From assembly GCF_002019635.1 (NCBI RefSeq), contig NZ_KV917371.1, forward strand, positions 2,338,001 to 2,402,000: a stretch of DNA of 64,000 bases, given 5' to 3'. This document shows, one piece after another, positions 1 to 9,439 of this stretch. The notes below the pieces were generated by a model. That model saw nothing but the letters and a program-made list of their open reading frames with translations. It searched no databases and was not told where the DNA came from. This DNA comes from Metabacillus halosaccharovorans. Its GTDB lineage: Bacteria; Bacillota; Bacilli; Bacillales; Bacillaceae. Each line of letters opens with the position of its first letter. Position 1 is the first letter of the stretch. Made by a program: the position numbers and the translations under genes.

Positions 1-971
1 GTATTGCCAATTCCATCATCACTTATTTTTAATATAATTTCAGTTTGGGTTTGTTCTAATGAAATAAAGCAAGCTGATGCCTGACTATGTCTCACAACAT
101 TTGTAACAGCTTCCTTTAAGCACATGCTTAAAATGTTTTCTGTTAGTAGGGGTACATTTTTTGTTACCGATATATTCTCATCACAAACTAATTTAATTTG
201 AGCAGCGTTTAAAATTTGTTTTACATGTGTCATTTCTTCTTTTAATCGAATCCCACGCATTTGTGAGACCATATTTCTAACCTCATTTAATGCTGTCCGT
301 GCAGTTTGTTGAATGTCCTTCATTTCATTTTTTGCTTGTTCAGGGTCTTTATGGATAATTTTTCGAGCCAAATCACTTTTTAGTCCGATCATCGACAGTT
401 TTTGTCCTAATGTATCGTGAAGATCACGAGCTATTCTTTGACGCTCCTCTAATATGACTAATTCAGAAATTCGTTTGTTGGCATCCTCTAATTTTTCTTG
501 AAGATTGTCACGTACTTTTCGATTGTAAATACTGAAAGGTAAGAAGATCACACTTAGGCAGCTTATTAGAACAAAGGGTAATTGTCTTAATAATAACTCC
601 TCATGTAAAACAATACTAAAGTTTATGGCTACTGCTGTTGCAACTAAGTGAATAATATAAAGCGTCAAAAAGTGTACACGGGCCTTTATATTTCCAATAA
701 AATACGCAATATAAAAGGAAAAGTAGAAATAATTAAACAAGTACGAAGAAGTAAAGGAAATACCAATGAGAATGAGTGTTAATGCATATACCCTCCAGCT
801 CTTAGAGAGGAAAGCGTAACGAAACGTAATAAAAAACATAATTGTTAGAGTAATACCGGCAATTATTTCAGCTGTTGAAGATGATTGGAAAATGAAATAA
901 AAAGGTAAAATGCTTAAAAAAGCCCATATATATGGAGAAATGCCATTACTTTTTTGAATGATTCTCTTCAT
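1..971 (-). CDS. desK: Sensor histidine kinase DesK (3' end outside window)
   Basis: I translated this by hand; it begins MKRIIQKSNGIS and runs off the window after 323 codons. The N-terminal half is a series of hydrophobic helices. The H-box reads ERQRIARDLHDTLGQKLS, with the phosphorylated His at about residue 185. It is followed by an X region, an N-box (NVVRHS) and the start of the ATP lid (DDGIG). This is the DesK pattern of the HisKA_3 family. DesK senses membrane order in the cold and controls the response regulator DesR, whose gene should lie just beyond position 1. It follows the desaturase gene on the same strand, the same order as B. subtilis des-desK-desR. No defect is visible in the part seen. 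Confidence 0.93.
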   Translation of the reverse strand, partial: MKRIIQKSNGISPYIWAFLSILPFYFIFQSSSTAEIIAGITLTIMFFITFRYAFLSKSWRVYALTLILIGISFTSSYLFNYFYFSFYIAYFIGNIKARVHFLTLYIIHLVATAVAINFSIVLHEELLLRQLPFVLISCLSVIFLPFSIYNRKVRDNLQEKLEDANKRISELVILEERQRIARDLHDTLGQKLSMIGLKSDLARKIIHKDPEQAKNEMKDIQQTARTALNEVRNMVSQMRGIRLKEEMTHVKQILNAAQIKLVCDENISVTKNVPLLTENILSMCLKEAVTNVVRHSQASACFISLEQTQTEIILKISDDGIGN

Positions 972-1110
972 TTTTCGAACCTACTTTAAAGATTGATTTT
1001 AGTGATATTTTATCATATACATTTTTTTCATGCTTTAAGAGGATGACAACTTAGATTTTACTATCCAATTGAATAAGGATCGTAATGAGCTAAGAGTCAT
1101 CCTCTTTAGG

Positions 1111-2112
1111 TTAATTATTTTGATAACTTCTTAAAGCGTTAAAGCCTACAAAGCGTTTGTTATGTGCATCCCATAATTTGAATTTTAGAGATTGTAAGCT
1201 GGTAGCCAACGTGATCGTAGGGACATTTTGTAATGGCTCTGTACGATTATGAACTTCCTCAAGCTTATAATTTGGTACTCTCGGGCTTAAATGATGAACA
1301 TGGTGATACCCGATATTGCCTGATAACCATTGTAAAAGTTTTGGAAGCTTATAGTACGAGCTGCCTTCAACAGCTGCTAATACATATTCCCATTCCTCAT
1401 TTTCTTCATAATAAGAATCTTCAAATGTATGTTGAACATAAAAGAGCCATATACCAAGTGAGCCTGAAACCATAAAGATCGGGATTTGTACTAAAAGAAA
1501 CGGTACTGTCCCAAGTGCCCAGCAGAGGAAAACGATTAGAACTACTACTGAAACATTTGTTAAATACGTATTCAGGCGTTCATTTTTTCTAGCACCTTTT
1601 TTATTAAAACGGTTTTTAATTAAAAATTGATAAATCGGCCCAAGACCAAACATCACAAACGGATTACGATAAAGTCTGTAGCCTATTTTACGCCAAGTTG
1701 AGGAAGCGAGGTATTCATCGATTGTTAGCACCCATATATCGCCTGTCCCTCGTTTGTCAAGGTTACCACTTGTTGCATGATGGATCGAGTGATCATGCTG
1801 CCATTGACTATATGGAAATAATGTTAAGATGCCAGCAATCGTTCCCAGCACTTTGTTAGCAGTTCTATTTTTAAAGAATGAGTAGTGACAACAGTCATGG
1901 AAAATGATGAAAATCCGTACTAGGAATCCTCCCGCAATGACCGTAAACGCAAAGGTAAGGAGGTAAGATATTGTTAAACTTTGATACGCAAGTGTCCAAA
2001 GAATAAAAAACGGGCCAAGTGTTGTAATAAGTTGCCAAATACTAGCTTTCGTATTGGATTTTTCATAGGGAGCAACTTGCTTTCTTAAATTTCTTTGCAA
2101 TTCTTTACTCAT
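1111..2112 (-). CDS. des: Acyl-lipid fatty acid desaturase Des
   Basis: This is a membrane di-iron desaturase that introduces a cis double bond into membrane phospholipid acyl chains to restore fluidity in the cold. The three histidine boxes are visible: HDCCH, HDHSIHH and a C-terminal HHVHH, set among four or more hydrophobic helices. I place the start at the ATG at 2112 (MSKELQRN), which gives 333 residues, because a TATAAT -10 box at 2144-2149 and the operator at 2181-2210 lie upstream of it. The longer in-frame reading to 2202 would start inside the operator. An AAGGGA sequence precedes the chosen ATG. The gene precedes desK on the same strand, so the two are probably co-transcribed. Confidence 0.92.
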   Translation of the reverse strand: MSKELQRNLRKQVAPYEKSNTKASIWQLITTLGPFFILWTLAYQSLTISYLLTFAFTVIAGGFLVRIFIIFHDCCHYSFFKNRTANKVLGTIAGILTLFPYSQWQHDHSIHHATSGNLDKRGTGDIWVLTIDEYLASSTWRKIGYRLYRNPFVMFGLGPIYQFLIKNRFNKKGARKNERLNTYLTNVSVVVLIVFLCWALGTVPFLLVQIPIFMVSGSLGIWLFYVQHTFEDSYYEENEEWEYVLAAVEGSSYYKLPKLLQWLSGNIGYHHVHHLSPRVPNYKLEEVHNRTEPLQNVPTITLATSLQSLKFKLWDAHNKRFVGFNALRSYQNN

Positions 2113-2143
2113 CTTTTTAATTCCCTTCATCGTTTGTACCTTA

Positions 2144-2210
2144 ATTATATAGAGAAGATAAAAAATAGTGTAGACATAGGTGTCATAGGGACAGTATGAC
2201 AAGTGTCATA
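2144..2210 (-). promoter_or_regulatory. des promoter with DesR-type operator
   Basis: Read on the minus strand, TATAAT lies at 2144-2149 with no good -35 box, as expected for an activated promoter. Just upstream is TGTCATA (2181-2187), its inverted copy TATGACA (2195-2201) and a third TGTCATA (2204-2210). DesR is known to bind tandem TGTCAT/ATGACA elements upstream of des in B. subtilis. The assignment to DesR is inference from the sequence and the neighbouring genes. Confidence 0.65.
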
Positions 2211-2339
2211 TATACATGAACGTGTCAGCATATATATTTTAGGTTTTTGCTTTATATAATATTCTCTTTTGGCTATTTAAAATTGAAAATGGAAGGTGTA
2301 TATTACTAGTTAATAGAATGATAAATTTCAGGAGGAACT

Positions 2340-4103
2340 ATGTTTTATTCGCTTAGGAATAGACTTTTTTTAATTTTTACTTTACTGTTAACGGTTCCAT
2401 TCTTGCTTTTATCCATTATTATTCCTTCCTGGTTTACCTCGATCATAGAACAGCAAACAAAGGATTCAACTATTGAAATGATGGATCAATATTCTTTATA
2501 CCTTGATTCCATTACAACCCAGGCGGAAGATCTCGGCAAACAAGTGCTGGTGGGACAGGCAACACAAGATTGGCTGAAGGCTGAAAAGGAGGAAGAAACA
2601 ACAACTAATGCACAAAAGCTATTAATTAAAAACCAACTTAAAATGCAGTTATCATCCATGATGATAAACAATTCAAATAATATGTCCATTTCTATTTTTC
2701 TTAATGATGGGACCGGGACTTGGGGAAATATTCCTTCCCTTCAGAAAACTGAGTGGTACCAAGATTTTTTAGTAAACGATCAAAGGTGGATGAATACTCA
2801 TATTGACTCCTTTCAACTCCATCAAGAAATGCGGGAAATAAACTTAAATGGCTATCTTATCCCTTTATTTGATATGAATATGCTGGAGTTATCAGGGATT
2901 ATAAAGGTAAGTTTTCCATCTTCTTTACTAGAAACGGCGTTAAATAAAATTAAGCTTGGTGAAAATGGCAGAGTTTACTTATTGGATGGAGAGGGCGTTA
3001 ATGTTTTGCCCGGAGAGGTTTATACTCCGAACGAGGTCTTAAATAAAAGTCTTGAGAATATCAAAAGCGGTATAGAAATGGGTTTAGTCGAAGTGAACCA
3101 TCATGACGAGGAATACCTTGTTTTCTTTCAAAAACAAAAAATCGGTGATTGGATTTTAATAAGTGAAATAACGAAGTCAGAGTTATTTGCTAAAATCGAT
3201 CAACTGCAAAAGAACTTACTCATCACAAGTGCCTTAATATTTCTGTTGACCATTCTAACCTCTTATTTATTGTCTTCTAATATTGTAAGTCCATTAGGGA
3301 AGTTAACAAAAGCAATGAAATTTGTAGAACGTGGGGATTTCAATGGAGCAAAGCGGGTGATGCCTTCCATAAAATCTCACCATCATGAAATTGGTTATGT
3401 GATAAAAGTCTTCGATCATACGATTGAGCAATTAAATCATTTAATCGAAACGGAGTATGAAGCAAACATTCGTAGAAAGGATGCAGAATACAAGGCATTA
3501 TTATTACAAATAAATCCTCATTTTTTAAATAATACACTTGAAGTCATCGGTGGCTTAGCTGTTCAAGGAAAGAAGAAAGAAGTCATGAATGTAAGTATTT
3601 ATTTAGGTCGTATGATGAGATACTCATTGAACACTCGAACAGATGTGGTGAAATTAGGTGAGGAAATTTCTTATATTCGAAGTTTTATAGAAATATTAAA
3701 GTTAAGATATGAGGGAACACTAACTTGCGAGATTGATGAACAAGAAGAAACTAAATCTATTCCCATTATTAAATTTATTATCCAACCTCTTGTTGAAAAT
3801 GCAGTTAAGTATAGCTTTATCCACCATACTGTAGCCGACATTAAAATAAAAACAATGGTGCAACAGGGTCAATTAGTTATTGTCGTGGAAGATAAAGGGA
3901 TCGGAATGTCAGATGAAGAGATAGCGAACATATGCCAAACTGTTAAAAATGATGGAAACGATTCTGCTTTAGATAGTGATGGTCATAGTATTGGGCTTAA
4001 AAATGTATTAGGGAGATTAAGTTTGTATTATGGAGCAGAATTTTCTTTTTCGATTGAGTCTGAAGTAGGACATGGAACAAAAATTACCTTATGTATAAAG
4101 TGA
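2340..4103 (+). CDS. YesM-family sensor histidine kinase
   Basis: This 587-residue membrane kinase has an N-terminal transmembrane helix (about 8-30), an extracellular Cache-like domain (about 31-290), a second helix (about 297-315), a HAMP region, a His_kinase domain with NPHFLNNTLE (the LytS/YesM H-box) and an HATPase_c domain (VENAVKYS, EDKGIGM, SIGLKNV). It probably detects an extracellular carbohydrate signal and phosphorylates the YesN-type regulator encoded 232 bp downstream. AGGAGG precedes the ATG. The fructan importer and GH32 genes follow, so the signal is likely a fructan-derived sugar; that is inferred from context only. A structured repeat separates it from its partner. Confidence 0.9.
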   Translation: MFYSLRNRLFLIFTLLLTVPFLLLSIIIPSWFTSIIEQQTKDSTIEMMDQYSLYLDSITTQAEDLGKQVLVGQATQDWLKAEKEEETTTNAQKLLIKNQLKMQLSSMMINNSNNMSISIFLNDGTGTWGNIPSLQKTEWYQDFLVNDQRWMNTHIDSFQLHQEMREINLNGYLIPLFDMNMLELSGIIKVSFPSSLLETALNKIKLGENGRVYLLDGEGVNVLPGEVYTPNEVLNKSLENIKSGIEMGLVEVNHHDEEYLVFFQKQKIGDWILISEITKSELFAKIDQLQKNLLITSALIFLLTILTSYLLSSNIVSPLGKLTKAMKFVERGDFNGAKRVMPSIKSHHHEIGYVIKVFDHTIEQLNHLIETEYEANIRRKDAEYKALLLQINPHFLNNTLEVIGGLAVQGKKKEVMNVSIYLGRMMRYSLNTRTDVVKLGEEISYIRSFIEILKLRYEGTLTCEIDEQEETKSIPIIKFIIQPLVENAVKYSFIHHTVADIKIKTMVQQGQLVIVVEDKGIGMSDEEIANICQTVKNDGNDSALDSDGHSIGLKNVLGRLSLYYGAEFSFSIESEVGHGTKITLCIK

Positions 4104-4330
4104 GACTTCCATCAGTGGAGGTTTACTTCATCCCCCACTGATGGTTAGCGAAACTTATCACGCTTAGAACGCCACGTCCTGTGGTTTTCGCCTGACTAGG
4201 ACGTCCTGTCCTTCGTCGGATCTTTACGGGCAGTTATCTCTCGATTTTTCTACTCGGCTTCTATCAAATCTTGAAGTAGGGTAGGAGTCTTACTGACCGT
4301 TAAGAATGGGATAAAAGTAACTGAGGGGGC
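4104..4330. repeat. Structured intergenic element between kinase and regulator genes
   Basis: This non-coding stretch is less AT-rich than its surroundings and full of self-complementarity. CCATCAGTGG (4110-4119) pairs with CCACTGATGG (4136-4145). Further short palindromes occur in the GCCACGTCCTGTGG and AGGACGTCCT segments, and CTTC/GAAG arms flank 4260-4275. The text resembles hairpin-rich interspersed repeats that I recall from Bacillus intergenic regions, but only one copy lies in this window. The first hairpin may also attenuate transcription between the kinase and regulator genes. Confidence 0.5.
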
Positions 4331-4335
4331 TATAC

Positions 4336-5922
4336 ATGATGAAAGTAGTGATTACTGATGATGAAATACAAATTCGTAAAGGGCTGAAGATGAAAGTGGA
4401 TTGGGAAGAAGAAGGCTTTCAAATTGTTGGAGAAGCTTCCAATGGTAAAGAAACTCTTGATCTTTTAAATTCAATCGATGTTGATATTGTCATCACAGAT
4501 GTGAGAATGCCGATCATGGATGGGATTGAATTTGCTAAACGAGCAAATCGTAAATTTCCACATGTAAAAGTTGTTGTTTTATCAGGTTATTCAGATTTTG
4601 AATATGTAAGATCCTCACTTGTAGAAGGTGTTAAGGATTATTTATTAAAGCCAGTTGCACCAGATGAATTGATCCATGCTCTATACAGAATTCGAAGTGA
4701 GCTTGAGGAAGAAAAGAGAAAAAAGCTTGAAACAGAGAAAATGAACAAATTAGTTCATAATCAGTTAGAAGAAATGAAACAACAATATCTTCTTCATTTA
4801 GCTAAAGAGGAATTATCTGAGCTAAAAGGTACACTTGAACGGCTACAACAATTACAGTTAAATGAGTTTACTAGTAAAGATGTAAATGTCCAGTTTTTCA
4901 CAATCGAAATGAGAACAAAAGATCCTCAGCTGTTAAAAGAGCTATGGCTTCCATTTATGATGCTATGCAAGGAAATTGCCCGGGAATATGATAACACATA
5001 CTGTTTTTATGATGCGAATTATACAAATATGCTTCACTTTATCCATCGTTTAGATTGTGATAAAGGTCAACAAACAACTTTTATCGTTGATAGAGTTCAA
5101 AAGCATGTAAAAAAGTACTTAAAGATAGAGACTGTAGTGGGAATCGGAAAGATTGTAACAGGACTAAAAGAATTTAAATCCGGCTATATATCTGCACTGC
5201 TTTCTTGGAGTCAGAGCAAACTCGGTACACATTCCCAGGTAATAGACGGAACAATCAATCAAGAACTGTATGAGTTTTCACTAGATGTTGAAAAGAGGTT
5301 GGTAAACTCAATAGAAAATATTAGTATACATGACTTCAAACATAATATGAAAGGAATCTTAGGGGAAACAAACAATCAATCGATGATGTCCTTTTCATTT
5401 GCAGCCAGCAGAGTACTGTTTTTATTAAGCTCTTTAGCTACTAAATATAATCTCGACACAAATGAGCGCCATCAACTTATTTGGAATTGTCAACAAAGTA
5501 TTTGGCAACTAAACACACAACATACAGTGATCGACCAGCTAATTAAGCTGGCAGAACTCGTTATAAAGAAAATTCAAGATGCAAGGTGTTCTTCAAACGG
5601 ATCTGAAATTGTTGAAAATGTTCGCGAGTATTTAAATAAGCATTATGCCAGCGAAATTTCATTAACGTCGTTATCAGAGCAATTTCATATAAATAGCGCG
5701 TATTTATCTGAGTTATTTAAACAACATGTCGGACAAAACTTCAGTGACTATTTAATACAGGTGAGAATGGAGAAAGCAAAAGAATTTTTATTAGACAGAC
5801 AGCTGAAAATTATTGACGTTGCTTATTTAGTTGGTTTCTCTAATTCAGGTTATTTTAGTACGGTTTTCAAAAAGCATATTGGAAAAACACCTGCAGAATT
5901 TCGGAAAGAGATCACTAAATAA
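4336..5922 (+). CDS. YesN-family response regulator, AraC-type output
   Basis: This 528-residue regulator has an N-terminal receiver domain (DDE near residues 9-11, phospho-acceptor Asp in DIVITDVRMP, Lys in LLKPVAP), a long helical linker and a C-terminal AraC/XylS pair of helix-turn-helix motifs (LTSLSEQFHINSAYLSELFK, then IIDVAYLVGFSNSGYFSTVF). It is the cognate partner of the YesM-type kinase upstream and probably activates the fructan transport and hydrolase genes downstream. GAGGGGG precedes the start; two consecutive ATGs (4336 and 4339) are both possible. I did not find a convincing binding site by eye. Confidence 0.9.
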   Translation: MMKVVITDDEIQIRKGLKMKVDWEEEGFQIVGEASNGKETLDLLNSIDVDIVITDVRMPIMDGIEFAKRANRKFPHVKVVVLSGYSDFEYVRSSLVEGVKDYLLKPVAPDELIHALYRIRSELEEEKRKKLETEKMNKLVHNQLEEMKQQYLLHLAKEELSELKGTLERLQQLQLNEFTSKDVNVQFFTIEMRTKDPQLLKELWLPFMMLCKEIAREYDNTYCFYDANYTNMLHFIHRLDCDKGQQTTFIVDRVQKHVKKYLKIETVVGIGKIVTGLKEFKSGYISALLSWSQSKLGTHSQVIDGTINQELYEFSLDVEKRLVNSIENISIHDFKHNMKGILGETNNQSMMSFSFAASRVLFLLSSLATKYNLDTNERHQLIWNCQQSIWQLNTQHTVIDQLIKLAELVIKKIQDARCSSNGSEIVENVREYLNKHYASEISLTSLSEQFHINSAYLSELFKQHVGQNFSDYLIQVRMEKAKEFLLDRQLKIIDVAYLVGFSNSGYFSTVFKKHIGKTPAEFRKEITK

Positions 5923-5942
5923 TAGCTTAGGAAGGAAATGCT

Positions 5943-7274
5943 ATGAAAAAAAGAGTTGTCATTATTGGTTTTATTCTTTTCATAATAGCGAGTGCCGGAT
6001 ACCTCTTTTCTCTTTTTCTTACTTATACTAAAGACCAGAATAATATCCAAGAGGAGAGTCAAGAAAAAATTCAACTTCAGTTTTGGAGAAATTATGGAAC
6101 AAAATCAGAGAATGATGCTTATAAGAAGCTAATTACATCATTTGAGAAGGAACATCCTCACATAGAAATCAATATGGTTTCAGTTCCTTATGGAGATTAT
6201 GAATTAAGGTTACGAACTGAAATTGCAGCAGGCAGTCCTCCGGATATTATGTCAATAGATAGTCCTAACCTTGCTCTTTATGCACATTCCGGTTCGCTAT
6301 TGTCTATCGACCAATGGATGAAATCAGAAGGTAATATTGATGATATTCCACCTTCTACCATGGAAGGTTTAAAGTATAACGGCGAAATCTATTTATCACC
6401 GGTAGTTGAATCCGGAGTCGCATTATTTTATAATATCCGTTTGTTCAAGCAAGCCGGCATTCCATTACCTTCACAAGATCCGCATAAACCTTTGACATGG
6501 ACAAAGGTGCTGGAAATTGCTAAAAAACTCAATGATCCAACTCATGAGGTCTTTGGAATAGATCCTGCCCAAGGATTTAGCGACGGAGAATCTCCAGCTT
6601 ATTTTAAGCTCCCGCTATTATGGCAATTTGGTTCAGATGTGTTAGACCTGGAGGCAAATACAGCAGATGGATATTTAAATTCTGATCAAGCTTTAGAGGC
6701 ATTACAATTTTATCAAAATCTTTATCATACACATAAAGTGGCTGCTGTTGAATTGCCGCCGGATCCGTTTGTCTCAGGGCATCTTGCTATGTCTGTAATG
6801 GGCTCTTGGACTTTAGCTGATTTTGAAAAGAACTTTCCGGAATTTAAGTTAGGAGAAGACTTTGGAGTTGCACCATTACCTAAAGAAGCGTATCAAGTTA
6901 CTCCAAATGGAGGATGGGCTCTTGGGATTTCAACAAAATCCAAGCACCCTCTGGAAGCATGGGAATTTATTAAATATATAACAAGCTTTGAGGGGTCAGT
7001 GAAATATGTCGAAATGACAGGAGACTTGCCTGCAAGATACTCGGTAGCAGAAGAATTTCCGGAACTTAATAATTATCCGAAAAACATTTTTGTTCAACAA
7101 ACCCAAAACTTTTCAAAAAATCGGCCGGTTACTCCAGTGTATCCTGTAATCAGTGATGCCATAAAGGATCTATTTGAAGATGTTGGTATAGGTGGAAAGG
7201 ATGTAGAATCATCTGCAAATGAAGCAGTTGAAAAAATAAATAAGAGTTTACAAGATGTTAAAAGTAGTGAGTGA
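5943..7274 (+). CDS. Membrane-anchored extracellular solute-binding protein (MalE/UgpB type)
   Basis: This 443-residue family 1 solute-binding protein has typical segments (FWRNYGT, AAGSPPDIMSID, GSWTLADFE, NGGWALGIS). Its N-terminus has a hydrophobic helix (about 5-26) but no lipobox cysteine and no clear cleavage site, so the protein is probably held by an uncleaved transmembrane anchor. It follows the YesN gene by 20 bp and ends at its own terminator, apart from the importer operon, which has its own lipoprotein binding protein at 9440-11044. Placement and anchoring suggest a co-sensor for the YesM kinase rather than a transport component. It could still serve the importer. Confidence 0.8.
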   Translation: MKKRVVIIGFILFIIASAGYLFSLFLTYTKDQNNIQEESQEKIQLQFWRNYGTKSENDAYKKLITSFEKEHPHIEINMVSVPYGDYELRLRTEIAAGSPPDIMSIDSPNLALYAHSGSLLSIDQWMKSEGNIDDIPPSTMEGLKYNGEIYLSPVVESGVALFYNIRLFKQAGIPLPSQDPHKPLTWTKVLEIAKKLNDPTHEVFGIDPAQGFSDGESPAYFKLPLLWQFGSDVLDLEANTADGYLNSDQALEALQFYQNLYHTHKVAAVELPPDPFVSGHLAMSVMGSWTLADFEKNFPEFKLGEDFGVAPLPKEAYQVTPNGGWALGISTKSKHPLEAWEFIKYITSFEGSVKYVEMTGDLPARYSVAEEFPELNNYPKNIFVQQTQNFSKNRPVTPVYPVISDAIKDLFEDVGIGGKDVESSANEAVEKINKSLQDVKSSE

Positions 7275-7300
7275 GGTTGTCTTATGGACAACCTCTTTTT
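7273..7300 (+). terminator. Rho-independent terminator of the YesMN operon
   Basis: GAGGTTGTC (7273-7281) pairs with GACAACCTC (7287-7295), followed by TTTTT. It overlaps the stop codon region of the anchored binding protein and separates the sensory genes from the transport operon. Confidence 0.85.
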
Positions 7301-7449
7301 GTTGTGTAAGAATCCAAAAATTTTATATATCAAGATCCAAAGATATTAAAATAATCCCTTTTAACCATTTGATATAGTTGAAATCACAAAGATAAGAAAA
7401 AAGAATGACGAAACAAAATGTTGAAGGGATTTGGTTTTACAGTAATTTT

Positions 7450-7463
7450 TGAAATCGCTTACC
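7450..7463 (+). promoter_or_regulatory. cre site upstream of fructan importer
   Basis: TGAAATCGCTTACC matches the CcpA consensus TGWAANCGNTNWCA with one mismatch, at the last base. It lies 57-70 bp upstream of the proposed first start codon of the importer operon, where CcpA could repress it. The match is by eye only. Confidence 0.55.
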
Positions 7464-7519
7464 GAACCCGGTTACAACTAATTAAAAAGTCATTTCATTT
7501 TCTAAAGGGGGTTAATAGA

Positions 7520-8491
7520 TTGCAAGATTTAACAAATGTGAAGAGTGATACCCAACTACCAGTTCAGGCTGTGAAAAACACAAAACTTAAAAGCAATATT
7601 GAGTATATCAAAAAGAATTATTTCCTTTACTTACTTATTGCTCCCGCTGTTATTCTTACGATTGTTTTTAAGTATGTTCCCATGTACGGAGCAATCATTG
7701 CCTTTAAAGATTTTAGTACGATTAAAGGAATTTTAGGAAGTGAGTGGGTAGGATTTAAGCATTTTGAGGATTTTCTAACCTCTCCAAATTTTGAAGTCAT
7801 TTTTATGAGTACCCTTAAGCTTAGCTTGTACGGATTACTACTTGGTTTTCCAGTTCCGATTATTTTAGCCTTGATGCTAAATCAAGTTAGAAGAAACGCC
7901 ATTAAGAAAAATGCTCAACTGATTCTGTATGCACCAAACTTTATTTCAGTTGTTGTTATAGTCGGGATGCTCTTTATTTTCTTATCTCCTACAGGACCAA
8001 TTAATCATATCATTTCATTTATGACTGGAAAGCCCGTTATGTTCATGTCAGAGCCGGAATACTTCAGATCAATTTATATTTTGTCTGGAATTTGGCAAGC
8101 GGCAGGCTGGTCGTCCATCGTTTATGTGGCAGCATTAGCAAATGTTGACCCTGAGCTTCATAATGCAGCAACAATTGATGGTGCAAATATTTTACAGCGA
8201 ATCATTCATATTGATTTGCCAACGTTGAAACCGCTAATGGCGATTATTTTCATTCTAGGCGCAGGTGGAATTATGGCGATTGGTTTTGAGAAGGCTTACT
8301 TAATGCAAACTTCGATGAATATACCGGCATCTGAGATTCTTCCAACCTATGTTTATAAAGTAGGATTACAAGCCGGGGATTATGCTTATTCAACAGCTGT
8401 TGGACTCTTTAATTCTGTTATTAATGTCATATTGCTCGTTGTCGTGAATTTCGTTGTGAAAAAGTTAAATGAAGGTGAAGGACTATATTAG
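7520..8491 (+). CDS. Carbohydrate ABC transporter permease, LplB/YteP type
   Basis: This 323-residue inner-membrane permease has about six hydrophobic helices and the EAA loop near HNAATIDGANILQRIIHIDLP, which docks an ATPase. I start at TTG 7520, preceded by AAAGGGGG at 8-9 bp. The in-frame ATG at 7418 would put translation through the cre site and has no good ribosome binding site. It is the first gene of an operon with a second permease, a binding lipoprotein and probably GH32 and fructokinase, so a fructooligosaccharide is the likely substrate. No ATPase gene is present. Confidence 0.88.
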   Translation: MQDLTNVKSDTQLPVQAVKNTKLKSNIEYIKKNYFLYLLIAPAVILTIVFKYVPMYGAIIAFKDFSTIKGILGSEWVGFKHFEDFLTSPNFEVIFMSTLKLSLYGLLLGFPVPIILALMLNQVRRNAIKKNAQLILYAPNFISVVVIVGMLFIFLSPTGPINHIISFMTGKPVMFMSEPEYFRSIYILSGIWQAAGWSSIVYVAALANVDPELHNAATIDGANILQRIIHIDLPTLKPLMAIIFILGAGGIMAIGFEKAYLMQTSMNIPASEILPTYVYKVGLQAGDYAYSTAVGLFNSVINVILLVVVNFVVKKLNEGEGLY

Positions 8492-8511
8492 GTTGAAAGG
8501 AGGATTTTACA

Positions 8512-9390
8512 ATGATTAAGCACACACGAATAGATCGAATGATTTTATCTTTAAATAGTATTTTCTTATGTTTAGCGGTTCTCGTTGTTTTAGTTCCCTT
8601 GGTTTACGTCGTTATTGCATCCTTTATGGACCCTACAGTTTTACTGAACAAAGGTTTATCTTTTAATATCTCTGATTGGAGTCTTGAGGGGTACAAGCGG
8701 ATATTATCAGATGATGCGATGGTGAGAGGGTTTTTAAATGCCATTCTATACTCTGTTGGGTTTTCAATTATTACAGTTGTTGTCTCTGTATTTGCGGCTT
8801 TTCCTTTATCAGTTCAGGGTTTTGTAGGAAAAAATGTATTTATGACGCTATTCCTTATCACAATGTTTTTTAGTGGAGGATTGATTCCTACTTATTTAGT
8901 TGTCAAAGATTTAGGAATGTTAAATACGATTTGGGCGATTTTGCTCCCCGGAGCTGTGAATGTGTGGAATATTATCCTGGCAAGAACCTATTTCAAGGGA
9001 ATTCCACATGAATTACATGAAGCAGCAAAGGTTGATGGGGCTTCAGATTTACTTATCTTTTTCAAAATTGTGTTACCGCTTTCTAAACCGATCATCTTTG
9101 TACTGGCCCTTTATGCTTTTGTTGGCCAGTGGAACTCATATTTTGATGCCATGATTTATCTTGAAGATCCAAACCTGCATCCACTTCAACTGGTTTTAAG
9201 ATCAATCTTAATTCAAAACCAGGCTGAACCTGGAATGATAAGTGATCAGCTTGCTATGGCTGAATTGGCAAAAGTATCTGAAATGATTAAGTACTCAGCT
9301 ATTGTTATCTCAAGTCTACCGTTAATAGTAATGTATCCATTTTTCCAAAAGTATTTTGAAAAGGGTGTTATGGTTGGTTCATTAAAATAA
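8512..9390 (+). CDS. Carbohydrate ABC transporter permease, LplC/YtcP type
   Basis: This 292-residue multi-spanning permease pairs with the one just upstream (20 bp gap). It has the EAA loop (HELHEAAKVDGASDLLIFFKIVLPL) and the C-terminal YPFFQKYFEKGVMVGSLK ending that is characteristic of the LplC/YtcP family. AAAGGAGG lies 8 bp upstream of the ATG. Together the two permeases form the channel of an importer that must use an ATPase encoded elsewhere, as MsmX does for such systems in B. subtilis. Confidence 0.9.
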   Translation: MIKHTRIDRMILSLNSIFLCLAVLVVLVPLVYVVIASFMDPTVLLNKGLSFNISDWSLEGYKRILSDDAMVRGFLNAILYSVGFSIITVVVSVFAAFPLSVQGFVGKNVFMTLFLITMFFSGGLIPTYLVVKDLGMLNTIWAILLPGAVNVWNIILARTYFKGIPHELHEAAKVDGASDLLIFFKIVLPLSKPIIFVLALYAFVGQWNSYFDAMIYLEDPNLHPLQLVLRSILIQNQAEPGMISDQLAMAELAKVSEMIKYSAIVISSLPLIVMYPFFQKYFEKGVMVGSLK

Positions 9391-9439
9391 TGAATCAATT
9401 AGAGATAAATAATAAATCTACTATTTTGGGGGTAAGTTT

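Noticed and set aside
1233-1475. Plus-strand open frame of 80 codons inside des
   Set aside because: It is complementary to the conserved histidine boxes of the desaturase.
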